Positions 15,930 to 24,278 are shown, numbered from the stretch's first letter. The stretch: 31,259 nt of DNA from AC-51 sp036265325 (GCA_036265325.1 DATAPH010000064.1:1-31259); one strand, 5' to 3'. Notes: generated by a model from the sequence alone, not told the origin. Numbers and translations are program-made.

Positions 15930-17073
15930 TCCGGTAGACGCCGCCGTCGAGCGACGTCACGTAGAGCTCGCCGTTCGCGCCCGGCCCGAACGAGCTCACG
16001 TTGGGCAGCGTCGCGCCGAGGTCGAGATGCGCGATCGTGCCGTCCGGTTGCACGCGTATCGCCTGCAATGTGCCCAGGCAGAAGTCGGCGAAGACGTAGT
16101 CACCGACGAGGGCCGGGATCGCGGAGCCCCGGTACACGTCACCGCCGATCACGACACAGGCCCCGCCCGCGTGCGGGTACTCGTATCCGGGCGGCACGGC
16201 GCCTGCCGGCGCCGACCCCGCGTAGCGGTGCGTTCCCTCCAAGAGATTCCAGCCGAAGTTCAGGCCGCCCGTCGAACCGCCGGGGACCCGGTCGACCTCC
16301 TCCCACGCGCTCTGCCCGACGTCGGCGATCCAGAGGTCACCGGTCACGGGATCGAACGAGTAGCGCCACGGGTTCCGCAGGCCGTACGCCCAGATCTCGG
16401 GTCGCGCCCCCGCATCGTGGACGAACGGGTTGTCCGCCGGAACGCGATACGGCTGGGCACCCGTCGGCGTCGGCCGGATGCGAAGCATCTTCCCCAGCAG
16501 CGTCCCGAGGGACTGGGCGTTGCCCTGCGGATCGCCGCCGCTGCCGCCGTCGCCGAGGCCGATGTAGAGGTCGCCGTCGGGACCGAAGATGAGGTCGCCG
16601 CCGTTGTGGTTGTCGTACGGCTGGCCCACGAACAACACCTGCCGTCGCGAGCCGACCGCCGCGTGTTCACCGTGCATCGCGTAGCCAACGATCCGCGTGT
16701 CGCCGTTGACGTCGGTGTAGTTGACGTAGAGATATCGGCCATCGGGAGAGAACGCAAGGCCGAGGAGTCCCTGTTCGCCGCCAAGCGAAACGGCACCGGA
16801 CAGGTCCAGCACCGGCCGCGCCGCGACGTGCCCGTTGCGGATGGCGACCACGCGTCCCGTCTTCTCGGCGATGTACAACGACGGATCGTTCTTCCGGGTC
16901 GCGATCGCGAGCGGCTGCTCGACGGTCGCGATCCGCTGCAGCGACACGCGGACGTCGTTCGGCGCTTCGGACGCCGCCGGCGCCGGCTGACCGCCGCTCG
17001 AGGTGCACGCCGCGGTCGCGACGAGCGCGACGACGGCGATCCGGCGGCAGACGGCTCCCGATCGCGCGCTCAC
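15916..17073 (-). CDS. PQQ-dependent sugar dehydrogenase-like (GSDH) lipoprotein
   Basis: The 385-residue protein starts with a lipoprotein signal ending at Cys23 (ATAAC), so it is anchored outside the membrane. The rest is a six-bladed beta-propeller of the glucose/sorbosone dehydrogenase family: GEQGLLGLAFSPDG, NHNGGDLIFGPDGDLYIGLG and GLRNPWRYSFDP are hallmark segments, and the His of HNGG corresponds to the active-site region. It probably oxidises an aldose or related polyol with bound PQQ and passes electrons to a periplasmic acceptor, perhaps the cupredoxin encoded just upstream on the same strand. The GTG at 17073 is chosen because a TAGCAT -10 element ends 7 bases before it. An upstream GTG at 17121 would overlap the cupredoxin gene. 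Confidence 0.88.
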   Translation of the reverse strand: MSARSGAVCRRIAVVALVATAACTSSGGQPAPAASEAPNDVRVSLQRIATVEQPLAIATRKNDPSLYIAEKTGRVVAIRNGHVAARPVLDLSGAVSLGGEQGLLGLAFSPDGRYLYVNYTDVNGDTRIVGYAMHGEHAAVGSRRQVLFVGQPYDNHNGGDLIFGPDGDLYIGLGDGGSGGDPQGNAQSLGTLLGKMLRIRPTPTGAQPYRVPADNPFVHDAGARPEIWAYGLRNPWRYSFDPVTGDLWIADVGQSAWEEVDRVPGGSTGGLNFGWNLLEGTHRYAGSAPAGAVPPGYEYPHAGGACVVIGGDVYRGSAIPALVGDYVFADFCLGTLQAIRVQPDGTIAHLDLGATLPNVSSFGPGANGELYVTSLDGGVYRITRG

Positions 17074-17080
17074 CCGGCCG

Positions 17081-17086
17081 ATGCTA
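17081..17086 (-). promoter_or_regulatory. Predicted -10 element of the sugar dehydrogenase gene, leaderless type
   Basis: TAGCAT on the minus strand is followed by seven bases and then the GTG at 17073. It supports that start codon over the longer alternative. Confidence 0.45.
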
Positions 17087-17101
17087 CGGAGCGCTCGTCC
17101 A

Positions 17102-17725
17102 TCAGGCGGCGCCCCGAGCACGACGGCGCTCGAGGACGACGAACACCGCGACGCCGATGGCGAAGGTGCCGAGCGCGGCCAACCCCCACGGCGGCATCGA
17201 CCGGGAGACCGACATCGGTGCGGCCACCGTGACCGGCGTCGTGCCGATGAGGCCCGTCGACCCGACGCGCGCGGTCGCGCCGGGACCGAGCGGCACGACC
17301 GGGCCAGCGGCCGTCACCGTCGCGACCGCCTCGCCGCGGCCGGCGCCGCCACCCACCACGACCGCGCCGACCATCCCGGGATGGAACGTGCACACGTACG
17401 GGTAGACCCCCGGCCGCGTGAAGCGGTACCGCACCTCTTGGTGGCTGCGGAGTTGCGAGAACGAGCCCCAGACGCCGTTCGCGCCGAGCACCACATGCGC
17501 GAACCCGTCGCGGTTGGCGAACGTGACCGTCTCGCCCGGACGGACCCGCAGGATCGTCGGGAGGAAGCAGAAGTTGTGGATCCGCACGGAGGAGCCTCTG
17601 GCGTCGGAGACGGCTCGGCCGCACCCGCCACCGCCGCTCGCCTCCGCCGTTATCGGGACGGCGCCGGCCAGCGCGAGCACGGCCACCGTCACCACGACGC
17701 TCGCGAACATCCGACGCAAACGCAT
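17102..17725 (-). CDS. Membrane-anchored cupredoxin (type 1 copper protein)
   Basis: The 207-residue protein has a signal peptide (residues 1-29), a plastocyanin-like domain (about 40-125) and a C-terminal membrane anchor (PWGLAALGTFAIGVAVFVVL) followed by RRRAR. The type 1 copper ligands are all present: His77 in GFAHVVLG, then Cys112, His115 and Met118 in C-x2-H-x2-M. It should carry electrons on the outer face of the membrane. A Ser/Gly-rich and Val-rich stalk links the domain to the anchor. The ATG at 17725 follows a GGGAGG site by 8 nt; a GTG at 17734 is an alternative. It is divergent from the ECF sigma operon and shares its promoter region. Confidence 0.88.
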   Translation of the reverse strand: MRLRRMFASVVVTVAVLALAGAVPITAEASGGGGCGRAVSDARGSSVRIHNFCFLPTILRVRPGETVTFANRDGFAHVVLGANGVWGSFSQLRSHQEVRYRFTRPGVYPYVCTFHPGMVGAVVVGGGAGRGEAVATVTAAGPVVPLGPGATARVGSTGLIGTTPVTVAAPMSVSRSMPPWGLAALGTFAIGVAVFVVLERRRARGAA

Positions 17726-17768
17726 CGTGCACACCTCCCTCTCTTCGGCCTCTCGGCCTTGCTCCGAT

Positions 17769-17795
17769 CGACCTCAAAGGGGCGGCCGAAGTTCC
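17769..17795 (-). promoter_or_regulatory. Candidate ECF-sigma promoter of the cupredoxin gene
   Basis: On the minus strand GGAAC (17795-17791), a 16-bp spacer and AGGTCG (17774-17769) resemble the GGAAC-N16/17-GTC form of group IV sigma promoters. The whole leader contains no TANNNT element, which argues against a sigma-70 promoter. The start site would be near 17763, giving a leader of about 38 nt. Confidence 0.4.
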
Positions 17796-17807
17796 GCCTG
17801 ACGGTGG

Positions 17808-17834
17808 GGAACTCCGCGGCCGCATCGGCGGTCG
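17808..17834 (+). promoter_or_regulatory. Candidate ECF-sigma promoter of the sigma/anti-sigma operon
   Basis: GGAAC (17808-17812), a 16-bp spacer and CGGTCG (17829-17834) match the divergent motif on the other strand in all but one base of the elements, with the same spacing. This is the pattern expected if the sigma factor drives its own operon and the cupredoxin gene. Confidence 0.4.
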
Positions 17835-17865
17835 GTTGGGGAAGGCTCGGCGGCGGGTACCGGGC

Positions 17866-17871
17866 TACGCT
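17866..17871 (+). promoter_or_regulatory. Possible second, sigma-70-type -10 element for the sigma-factor operon
   Basis: TACGCT fits TANNNT and would start transcription near 17878, leaving a leader with the ribosome-binding site. There is no clear -35, so it may be a weak basal promoter. Confidence 0.25.
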
Positions 17872-17900
17872 GTTGCGACCAAGGAAGCGAGGGGTCACCG

Positions 17901-18422
17901 ATGCGCGACCCGGATCCACGGACGGTGCAGCAGGCGCGGGCCGGCGATCTCCGCGCGTTCGAGGAGCTGGTCCGCCTCTATCAGGCCGAGGTCTTCCGGT
18001 TCGCCTGGCACCTCACGCGGGACCGGACGCTTGCCGAGGACGTCACGCAGGACACCTTCCTTCGAGCCTTCCGATTCATCCATGGGTACCGCGGCGGGCA
18101 GCGGTTCGGTTCGTGGTTGTTCGCGATCGCCCGGAACTGCTCGATGGACGCGCTGCGCAAGCGCGGCACCGTGGCCGAGCAGGACGGTCGCGAGCCACGC
18201 GCGACGCCCGACGCCTCGACGCGCGCAGAGCTCGACGCCGCCCTCGCGGCGGTGTCCGCCGAGCACCGTGACGCGTTCCTCCTCGTCGAGGTCTTCGGCC
18301 TGAGCTACCAAGAGGCGGCCGACGTGTTGGGCGTCGCGGTCGGGACCGTGAAGAGCCGGATGTTCCGCGCGCGCCGTGCGCTCTGCGCAGCGATCGCGGT
18401 GGACGACGAGGAGGCTCGGTGA
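17901..18422 (+). CDS. ECF RNA polymerase sigma factor
   Basis: The 173-residue protein has region 2 (about residues 8-78; ELVRLYQAEVFRFAWHLTRD, DVTQDTFLRAFRF) and region 4 (about 110-165; LLVEVFGLSYQEAADVLGVAVGTVKSRMFRAR) with a clear helix-turn-helix. There is no region 3, which defines the extracytoplasmic-function class. The start follows a GAGG-containing site. The next gene begins with GTG overlapping its TGA (GTGA), and encodes a zinc-binding anti-sigma factor, so activity is probably held off until an envelope signal arrives. The target genes may include this operon and the cupredoxin. Confidence 0.93.
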   Translation: MRDPDPRTVQQARAGDLRAFEELVRLYQAEVFRFAWHLTRDRTLAEDVTQDTFLRAFRFIHGYRGGQRFGSWLFAIARNCSMDALRKRGTVAEQDGREPRATPDASTRAELDAALAAVSAEHRDAFLLVEVFGLSYQEAADVLGVAVGTVKSRMFRARRALCAAIAVDDEEAR

Positions 18423-20326
18423 ACTGCCGCCGCGTGCAGCCACTCATCTCTGCGGCGATGGACGGTGCGCACCTGGCCTCCGCGGAGCGGCGCGTCGTCG
18501 AGGCGCATGTCGCAACGTGCCCCGACTGCAGCGCGTTCGAGCGCCGAGCGCTCCAGGTGCGGACCGCCGTGCGGATCCGCCCCGCCGAGAGCGTCCCCGA
18601 CCTGACGGACCGGATCATGGCGGCGGTGGCGCGCGGGTCGGCACGACCCGCGCGCGGGTTCCGACCGAGGAGGCCGATCCGACCGCGCGCGTTGGTGCCG
18701 GCGATCGCGGCCGCGATCGCCGGCCTGCTGGTCGGGAGCCTGGTGGTGGGCGGCCCGTGGGATGCCCATCCGCGGGTGGCATGGGCGAGCGAGATCGAGC
18801 TCGGCGTCCGCGGCGCCGCGCCGTCCGTCGAGGCGTTCCAGGGTTCGTACACGATCACCGAGCGCGGACTGGCGCCGGTCGTCCCGGAGCGGACGCTGTC
18901 GATGGACGTCGCGTTCCTCGCGCCCCAACGGTTCCGGCTCGACGTGCACGACGAGACCGTCTACCCATCGAACGCGTGGACGCCCACCAACCTCACTTAC
19001 GTGGAGAACATGCCGGCGACCTACCTCTCCGGGCCGAGCGGGTGTCTCGGGACGCTCCAGCCGGTCGACTGTGCATCGACGACGACGATCACGAAGGCGC
19101 CCTACTCGGCCGCGCCACCGGTGCCGGCGGACCTCGTCGTGCCGCTCGCGACGCTCGGGTCGGTCGACGGCGTGCAGGTGCTCGGCGAGGAGCAGGTCGA
19201 CGGGCACGACACCGTTCGCGTGCAGATGCCGTTCTCGCGCGCCGGTCCGCTGTTCCCGTTCCTGCAACTCGGCGGCACGTGGCGCCCGTTCTTCGCCGAC
19301 GACGTCGTGACGGTGTGGCTCGACACGGCCGGCTGGTATCCCGTGCGGTCGGAGATCTCGCCCTCGCCAGAACCGGCTCGAAAGGATTGGGAGATGCGGT
19401 TCGGGCTCCCGCACGAGTCGCCCGACGCGCCGATCCTGGACGTCACGCTGGGATCTGTGGCCACCACGCCGCCCGACCCGTCCGTGTTCCGGATCCAGGG
19501 GCGGAAGGTCGTGCCGCCGGCAGAGATGGGGACCGTCTTCGGGTACACGCCCGCGGCGCCGGCGGAGCCGGCGCCGCTCAGCCTGGTCGCCGCGATCGCC
19601 CCACCGCCGGGGCCTGCGGCCCCGACGTCGGTCCTCCTGTACGCCGACGGCCTCGACTATCTGCGTGTGGCGGAGGATCCGCGGTGGTCGGGGCCGGGTC
19701 CGTTCGGGCCGGTCGGCCTGGATGCCGAACAGGTGACGCTCCCCCATGTCGGACCCGCGCTCTACGAGCCCGCCGGCGAGGGGCTCGGCCGACGGCTGTC
19801 GATCCACACGCCGACGACCGACTTGTTCGTGGAGTCGAACCTGTCGCGTGACGAGCTGTTCTCGATCGCCTCGACGCTCGATGTCAGCGCCGCGCCGATC
19901 CCGGTGCGCTGGCGCGTGGCGCACGCCGGCACGCTGACACTCGCCCGCACCGATCCGAGCGCCGCGCTCCGCGCGATGGGTCTCGACACCACGACGCTCG
20001 CGCTGCCGACGGGCTATCTGCCTGCGAGCGCCACGCGATCCGTCGAGCAGGGCACGGAGGTCGGGATGACTGTGACGTTCCGCCAGCCCGACAGCGATGC
20101 GGTGGGGCCTCCGGTGCTCGTGCACATGGGGAGCGTGCGCGACGCCGCGGCGGACAGCGCGCCCGATCCTCAACGCGTGTCGATCGGCACGACGACGGGG
20201 CGCTATTCCGCGAGCGCGTCCGAGCTGACGTGGACCGACGCCGGCCGGTCGTGGTCCGTGCAGGGGGACCTCGATCTCGCGCAGCTCGTCACGATCGCCT
20301 CGTCGGTGCTCGAGGGCCGGCCGTGA
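18419..20326 (+). CDS. Large zinc-binding anti-sigma factor fused to an RseB-like extracytoplasmic domain
   Basis: The 635-residue protein begins with an anti-sigma zinc-finger domain (residues 1-50) holding Cys3, His30, Cys34 and Cys37 in the H-x3-C-x2-C form. A membrane segment follows (91-112). The outer part has a LolA/RseB-like region (about 140-365) and a C-terminal region with two similar sequences that resemble DUF4367: ESNLSRDELFSIASTL near residue 480 and VQGDLDLAQLVTIASS near the end. Such a layout joins the sigma-binding domain and the sensor that in Gammaproteobacteria are separate RseA and RseB. The signal may be lipid or wall stress. Standard anti-sigma factors are 80-250 residues, so the size is unusual. 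Confidence 0.8.
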   Translation: MNCRRVQPLISAAMDGAHLASAERRVVEAHVATCPDCSAFERRALQVRTAVRIRPAESVPDLTDRIMAAVARGSARPARGFRPRRPIRPRALVPAIAAAIAGLLVGSLVVGGPWDAHPRVAWASEIELGVRGAAPSVEAFQGSYTITERGLAPVVPERTLSMDVAFLAPQRFRLDVHDETVYPSNAWTPTNLTYVENMPATYLSGPSGCLGTLQPVDCASTTTITKAPYSAAPPVPADLVVPLATLGSVDGVQVLGEEQVDGHDTVRVQMPFSRAGPLFPFLQLGGTWRPFFADDVVTVWLDTAGWYPVRSEISPSPEPARKDWEMRFGLPHESPDAPILDVTLGSVATTPPDPSVFRIQGRKVVPPAEMGTVFGYTPAAPAEPAPLSLVAAIAPPPGPAAPTSVLLYADGLDYLRVAEDPRWSGPGPFGPVGLDAEQVTLPHVGPALYEPAGEGLGRRLSIHTPTTDLFVESNLSRDELFSIASTLDVSAAPIPVRWRVAHAGTLTLARTDPSAALRAMGLDTTTLALPTGYLPASATRSVEQGTEVGMTVTFRQPDSDAVGPPVLVHMGSVRDAAADSAPDPQRVSIGTTTGRYSASASELTWTDAGRSWSVQGDLDLAQLVTIASSVLEGRP

Positions 20327-21531
20327 TGCGTCGCGTCCTCGTCATCACCGTCGCAGCGGTGCTTGGCGTCGTAGCCGGCGCCGGCCTGACGATGGCCGTG
20401 CAGCGCAACGGTCGCGCCCCCTCCCCCGGGCCGGCGCGCGCGCTTGCCACCCCCGCCACGACGCCGGAGACCCCGTCGACGTTCCTCGTGTGGGTTCCGC
20501 GCGGGCTGCCGCGCGGCTTCGCCTCGGCGGTGAGCGACCTCCCGAAGATCGCCGCCACCACGGTCGTCGCGGAGGACGACACGTGGCTCCGCCGATCCTG
20601 GAACGCCGGTGGCCAGCTCGTCGATCACCCGCCGGCGGGCTACCGGATCCCGATCGACACCGCGGCGGTCGACCCCGCGACGTTCGCCGCCTTCGTCCCA
20701 GCCGCCGACCGTCCCGACGTGGCCGCGCTGAGCGACGGGGGCGCGATCTTGGGCGCGACCTCGGCAGCGCTTCGCGGACTCGGCCCCGGCAGCGTGATGG
20801 ACGTCGGCGGCCGGACGCTCCGCGTTGCGGCGGTCTTGCCCGATCAGCTCGTCGGCGCCGCCGAGGTCGTCGTGTCCGATCGTGTGGGCGCACGGATCGG
20901 CGTCCACCACGACCGCTACATGCTCGTCCAACCCTCGCGCGGCCGGCGCATGGCGCCCGATGCGTTCCGCGCGCGCATCGCACCGATGCTGCCGGCGAGT
21001 CTCGGCGTCGACCGCGCCGTGCAGGTGCGCGCGCCGGGCGACACGCCGTTCTTCCGCGCGGGGGACGCCGTCCTGCCGCCGGTGATCGTCAAGAGCCTCT
21101 TCGGCGAGTTCGCGGCGCGTCGTGGCCGGCGGCCCGGCACCCTCCAGATCGATCCCGCGTGGACCACGGCGCACATCGAGACGACCCGTGTCCCGCTGCT
21201 CGGTCGCGTGACGTGCAATCGTCAGATCGTGCCCCAGCTGACGGCGGCGATGCGGCAGGCGCAGCGCCGAGCGCCGGCGAACGCCGTCCGGTCCTACGAC
21301 GGGTGCTTCGTCCCGCGGTATATCGGATGGAGCGACGAGAACATGCTCTCGTACCACAGCTGGGGCATCGCGTTCGACCTCAACGCCGGCCAGAACGTCC
21401 GCGGCTCGGCGCCGGAGCAAGATCCCATGCTCGTCCGGATCCTCGCACGCTATGGGTTCGAATGGGGCGGCACGTGGATCGTCCCCGACGGGAACCACTT
21501 CGAGTTCCACCGGACGGTGCCGGTTCGCTAG
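20326..21531 (+). CDS. Secreted peptidase M15 family (VanY/D,D- or L,D-carboxypeptidase-like)
   Basis: The 401-residue protein has an N-terminal membrane or signal segment (residues 4-25) and a C-terminal M15_4-type zinc peptidase domain. The zinc ligands are His344 and Asp351 in SYHSWGIAFDLN and His391 in NHFEF, preceded by the WGGTW segment typical of this subfamily. The central part (about 60-310) has no clear family match to me. It likely trims peptidoglycan stem peptides. The ATG shares a base with the preceding TGA, so it belongs to the sigma operon and wall stress is a plausible inducing signal. Confidence 0.85.
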   Translation: MRRVLVITVAAVLGVVAGAGLTMAVQRNGRAPSPGPARALATPATTPETPSTFLVWVPRGLPRGFASAVSDLPKIAATTVVAEDDTWLRRSWNAGGQLVDHPPAGYRIPIDTAAVDPATFAAFVPAADRPDVAALSDGGAILGATSAALRGLGPGSVMDVGGRTLRVAAVLPDQLVGAAEVVVSDRVGARIGVHHDRYMLVQPSRGRRMAPDAFRARIAPMLPASLGVDRAVQVRAPGDTPFFRAGDAVLPPVIVKSLFGEFAARRGRRPGTLQIDPAWTTAHIETTRVPLLGRVTCNRQIVPQLTAAMRQAQRRAPANAVRSYDGCFVPRYIGWSDENMLSYHSWGIAFDLNAGQNVRGSAPEQDPMLVRILARYGFEWGGTWIVPDGNHFEFHRTVPVR

Positions 21532-21549
21532 CTGCGCGCGTCGAGCCGC

Positions 21550-22068
21550 TCAGGCTGGGTGTTCCGCGGCGAACGCCTCGAGGTCCGGCCAGTGATCGGG
21601 ATCGTGACGGAAGAGTCCGAGTTCGCCGCCGAGCGTTGAGCCGAGACGCGTGCCGACCGTTGCGTCGTCGCTTTCGATCGGCTTCGACGACCAACGCTCG
21701 TCGCTGAGGGCGCCGAACCGCTCGAGCATGCGCGCGTGCGTCGCTGCAGCGGACGATCGGGTCTCGTCGGCGCTCATCGGCGCCTTGCGCTCGACCGCGC
21801 GCTTGTTGAACTCGTCGGTGCCGAGGGCCTGCAGGTCCGCGACGATCGGCGCGACGTCGCCGGTCTGCCATGCGTCCAGGGCCGCGAGTGCGTTCTCCTC
21901 CCACGTCTCGAGGTGACCGACGAGATCCTTGGGCGACCACGTCCCGCCGCCGAGTCCCGTCGTCTCGAACGCCGATGGATCGATCGAGGCGAGCAGCGCG
22001 TTGGTGCGCTCGCGATCCTCGCGCGCGAGCCGGATCGCCTCGTCCCTGCCGGGCGCGTCGTCTGCCAT
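21550..22068 (-). CDS. DinB-like / DUF664-type four-helix protein
   Basis: The 172-residue protein has the DinB-superfamily hallmark WSPKDLVGHLETWEE near residues 44-58, where a His usually binds a metal, followed by helices rich in acidic and basic residues. Several members are thiol-dependent S-transferases using mycothiol or bacillithiol, but the activity here is unknown. Its ATG lies six bases after TAGGCT and no Shine-Dalgarno is seen, so it may be made from its own leaderless mRNA or read through from the SIS gene 9 bp upstream. Confidence 0.72.
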   Translation of the reverse strand: MADDAPGRDEAIRLAREDRERTNALLASIDPSAFETTGLGGGTWSPKDLVGHLETWEENALAALDAWQTGDVAPIVADLQALGTDEFNKRAVERKAPMSADETRSSAAATHARMLERFGALSDERWSSKPIESDDATVGTRLGSTLGGELGLFRHDPDHWPDLEAFAAEHPA

Positions 22069-22074
22069 GTGCCG

Positions 22075-22080
22075 AGCCTA
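22075..22080 (-). promoter_or_regulatory. Predicted -10 element of the DinB-like gene, leaderless type
   Basis: TAGGCT is followed by exactly six bases and the ATG at 22068. The first three bases are the stop codon of the SIS isomerase gene, so the promoter sits inside the 3' end of that gene. Confidence 0.4.
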
Positions 22081-23010
22081 CGCCTGTCGGCGCCAGACGT
22101 CGGCCGCGACCAGCTCGGACACGAGCGTTTCCGTCAGAAGCGCGACGTCCGGGTCCTCGTCACCGCGATACCGGATCCCGCCGGCGCCGATCGACACCAG
22201 GCGGCCGGATCGTTCGTCGATCCAGCGCCGAACGTCGGCGTCGAACCCCGACCCGGTGAACAGCAGCGCTCGATAGTCCAATGGCTTCGTGAGGTAGACG
22301 TCGACGTGGAGCCAGTCGCCGGTCTCGCACGCATCCGCCTGCAGGCGCGGTCCTTCCCGGAACATGAGCGAGCTCTGCTCGGCCGAACTGATCCGCTCCT
22401 CGGGCGCGATCACGAACACCGATGCGGTCCCGAGCTCGTCGACCGCTGCCGGCAGCCACGTCGATCGTCGGTCGAGCAGATCCTCGGTCGCATCGGCGGC
22501 CCGACGGACCGCCGCCGACGCGCGCGGCGCGTCGACGAGCGCAAGCAGCACCGCGATCGTGTGTTGGAACGTCCGGCACGCGACGCCGCCCGTCTCCTCG
22601 CCGGCGTGCAGCGCGATGTGCCGGTCGGCGACGGCGCCGAGGGCAGAGCCCTCTGCCTCGGTGATCGCGATCGTCGTGGAGCCGCCGTCCCGATGCCGCG
22701 TGAGTGCCGCGACGGTCTCCGGCGTGGACCCGCTCGCCGATATCCCGACCGCGAGCGTGCCGGGCGCGGCAGGCGTGGCGTCGGTCGCGGAGGCGCGCTC
22801 GATGACCACGTCGCGACCCAACGCGCGCAGCATGCCCCCGATCGGCAGTGCGGCGAACCGCGACGATCCCATGCCGATGCACACGATCCGTACGGGCGTG
22901 TCGAGTCCGCACCACGGATCGGACTCCAGCAACGGAGCGAGGGCGCGGAGCGCCGCCGGCTTCGCCTCGAGGTCACGAACGAACGCGTCCGGATCGGGCG
23001 CCCACGTCAC
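22078..23010 (-). CDS. SIS-domain sugar-phosphate isomerase-like protein
   Basis: The 310-residue protein has tandem sugar isomerase (SIS) domains. The first holds GMGSSRFAALPIGG (near residue 46) and GISASGSTPETVAAL, the classic phosphosugar-binding Ser/Thr loop. The layout resembles the isomerase half of glucosamine-6-phosphate synthase (GlmS), without the glutaminase domain, or an AgaS/FrlB-like deaminase/isomerase. The GTG at 23010 overlaps the stop of the kinase gene in the form GTGA. The pairing suggests that the kinase product, a hexosamine 6-phosphate, is isomerised here. Confidence 0.8.
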   Translation of the reverse strand: MTWAPDPDAFVRDLEAKPAALRALAPLLESDPWCGLDTPVRIVCIGMGSSRFAALPIGGMLRALGRDVVIERASATDATPAAPGTLAVGISASGSTPETVAALTRHRDGGSTTIAITEAEGSALGAVADRHIALHAGEETGGVACRTFQHTIAVLLALVDAPRASAAVRRAADATEDLLDRRSTWLPAAVDELGTASVFVIAPEERISSAEQSSLMFREGPRLQADACETGDWLHVDVYLTKPLDYRALLFTGSGFDADVRRWIDERSGRLVSIGAGGIRYRGDEDPDVALLTETLVSELVAADVWRRQA

Positions 23011-24278
23011 ACCGTGCCCTCCCACGCCAAGACCGCGGGCAGCGCTGCGTCCGGCACGCCGGTCCATCCCGGCTGGAACCGGGCCGCATACACGAACTCG
23101 TGCGCCTCCTGTGCGACAGCGAACGGATGCAACAGTCGCTCGTCGAACAGCGACGGATCGGCGGCGAGCGCCTCACGATGCGCCGCGAGGAACGCTCGGC
23201 GGGCTCGAGGGATCCACGCTTCGATCGCGTCCCGCGTTTCCGGGTGCCGTCGAACGACCACCCGCCCGGCGTGGTCGAGCGCGCACGCCATCGAGGCGAC
23301 ATCTCGTGCAGGTGACCCCGGCGCGATGCGTTCCTGCACCGGCGCCACCGGATCGCCGTCGAGGTCGCTCACGAACATCGAGCCGTCGGGGACGCGAAGG
23401 ATCTGGCCGACGTGCAGGTCGCCATGGATCCGCGTGACGGGCGTGGTCTGGACGGCCGCGAACCCGTCCAAGACCGCGCGCGCTCGCTCCTCCTGCGCGC
23501 GCAACCGCGCGTGAACGTCGCCGTCGGTGAGCTCGAGCGCGTCGTCGAGCGTCGCGACCGCCGCCCGCCGCCACCGCTCGATCGTTTCGGCGTTCGCATC
23601 ACCGAGCGCCCTGGGCAGCACCGCCGACGGCGTGGCGAGCGCGCGCTGGAACCGGGCGACGAGCGCGCCCATCTCTGCGGTCTGCGCCTCGGCGTCCTCC
23701 CACGGTCGTTCCCCCAACGCGGCCCTCTCGACGATCGCGACGTACCAGTGCCACCCGTCCACGGCTCCCGGGAGGTACGCGGCCGCGCTGGCCAGCAGCG
23801 CGTCGTCCCGCGTGAACGACCCGATCGGCGTCGGTGTCTCATCGAACCCCACCGCGGCGAGGTGGGACGGCAGATCGCGTCCGGGCTGCGCACCTCGTCG
23901 TGTGCGGCGAAGCAGCTTCACGACGACGGCGTCGCCGACGATGACGGACTCGTCCGTCTGGTCCACGCCCACCGTACGCTCCGTCGCGGCCGAGGAGGTG
24001 TCCACCGCGCCGAGCTCGCCGGCGAGCGCCGCGAACACGCCGTCGCCGGCGTCGGCCCTCCGAACGCGCCCGCCGTCCTCGATCACAGGCGCCACCAGCA
24101 GCTCCTCGCCGGATCGCCAGATCGCGAGCGCGCCCGTCGACAGCTGCACCAGTTCGAGGAACGCGGCGTCCGCAGGCGCGGCGCCGCTCAGATGCGTCGC
24201 CGACCAGAGTCCCGGCCCGGCCGCCTCGGTCGCCGCTCGGAGGTCCGCCGTCACGGCGGCGAGTGTACGGAGCGCCAC
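23007..24278 (-). CDS. Maltokinase/glucosamine-kinase-like aminosugar kinase (APH fold)
   Basis: The 423-residue protein has an N-terminal cap region (1-120) and a C-terminal aminoglycoside-phosphotransferase-like kinase domain. The catalytic loop reads RIHGDLHVGQIL (near residue 290) and the metal-binding motif VSDLDGDP replaces the IIDFEGEP of maltokinases. The ending fits maltokinase-like proteins (HEFVYAARFQPGW...PLPAVLAWEG type). Actinobacterial relatives with SIS-domain partners have been characterised as glucosamine kinases, which agrees with the downstream isomerase. Phosphorylation of glucosamine is inferred, not shown. The GTG start at 24278 is uncertain; GTG 24254 is an alternative. 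It diverges from the mttB-like gene. Confidence 0.78.
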   Translation of the reverse strand: MALRTLAAVTADLRAATEAAGPGLWSATHLSGAAPADAAFLELVQLSTGALAIWRSGEELLVAPVIEDGGRVRRADAGDGVFAALAGELGAVDTSSAATERTVGVDQTDESVIVGDAVVVKLLRRTRRGAQPGRDLPSHLAAVGFDETPTPIGSFTRDDALLASAAAYLPGAVDGWHWYVAIVERAALGERPWEDAEAQTAEMGALVARFQRALATPSAVLPRALGDANAETIERWRRAAVATLDDALELTDGDVHARLRAQEERARAVLDGFAAVQTTPVTRIHGDLHVGQILRVPDGSMFVSDLDGDPVAPVQERIAPGSPARDVASMACALDHAGRVVVRRHPETRDAIEAWIPRARRAFLAAHREALAADPSLFDERLLHPFAVAQEAHEFVYAARFQPGWTGVPDAALPAVLAWEGTV

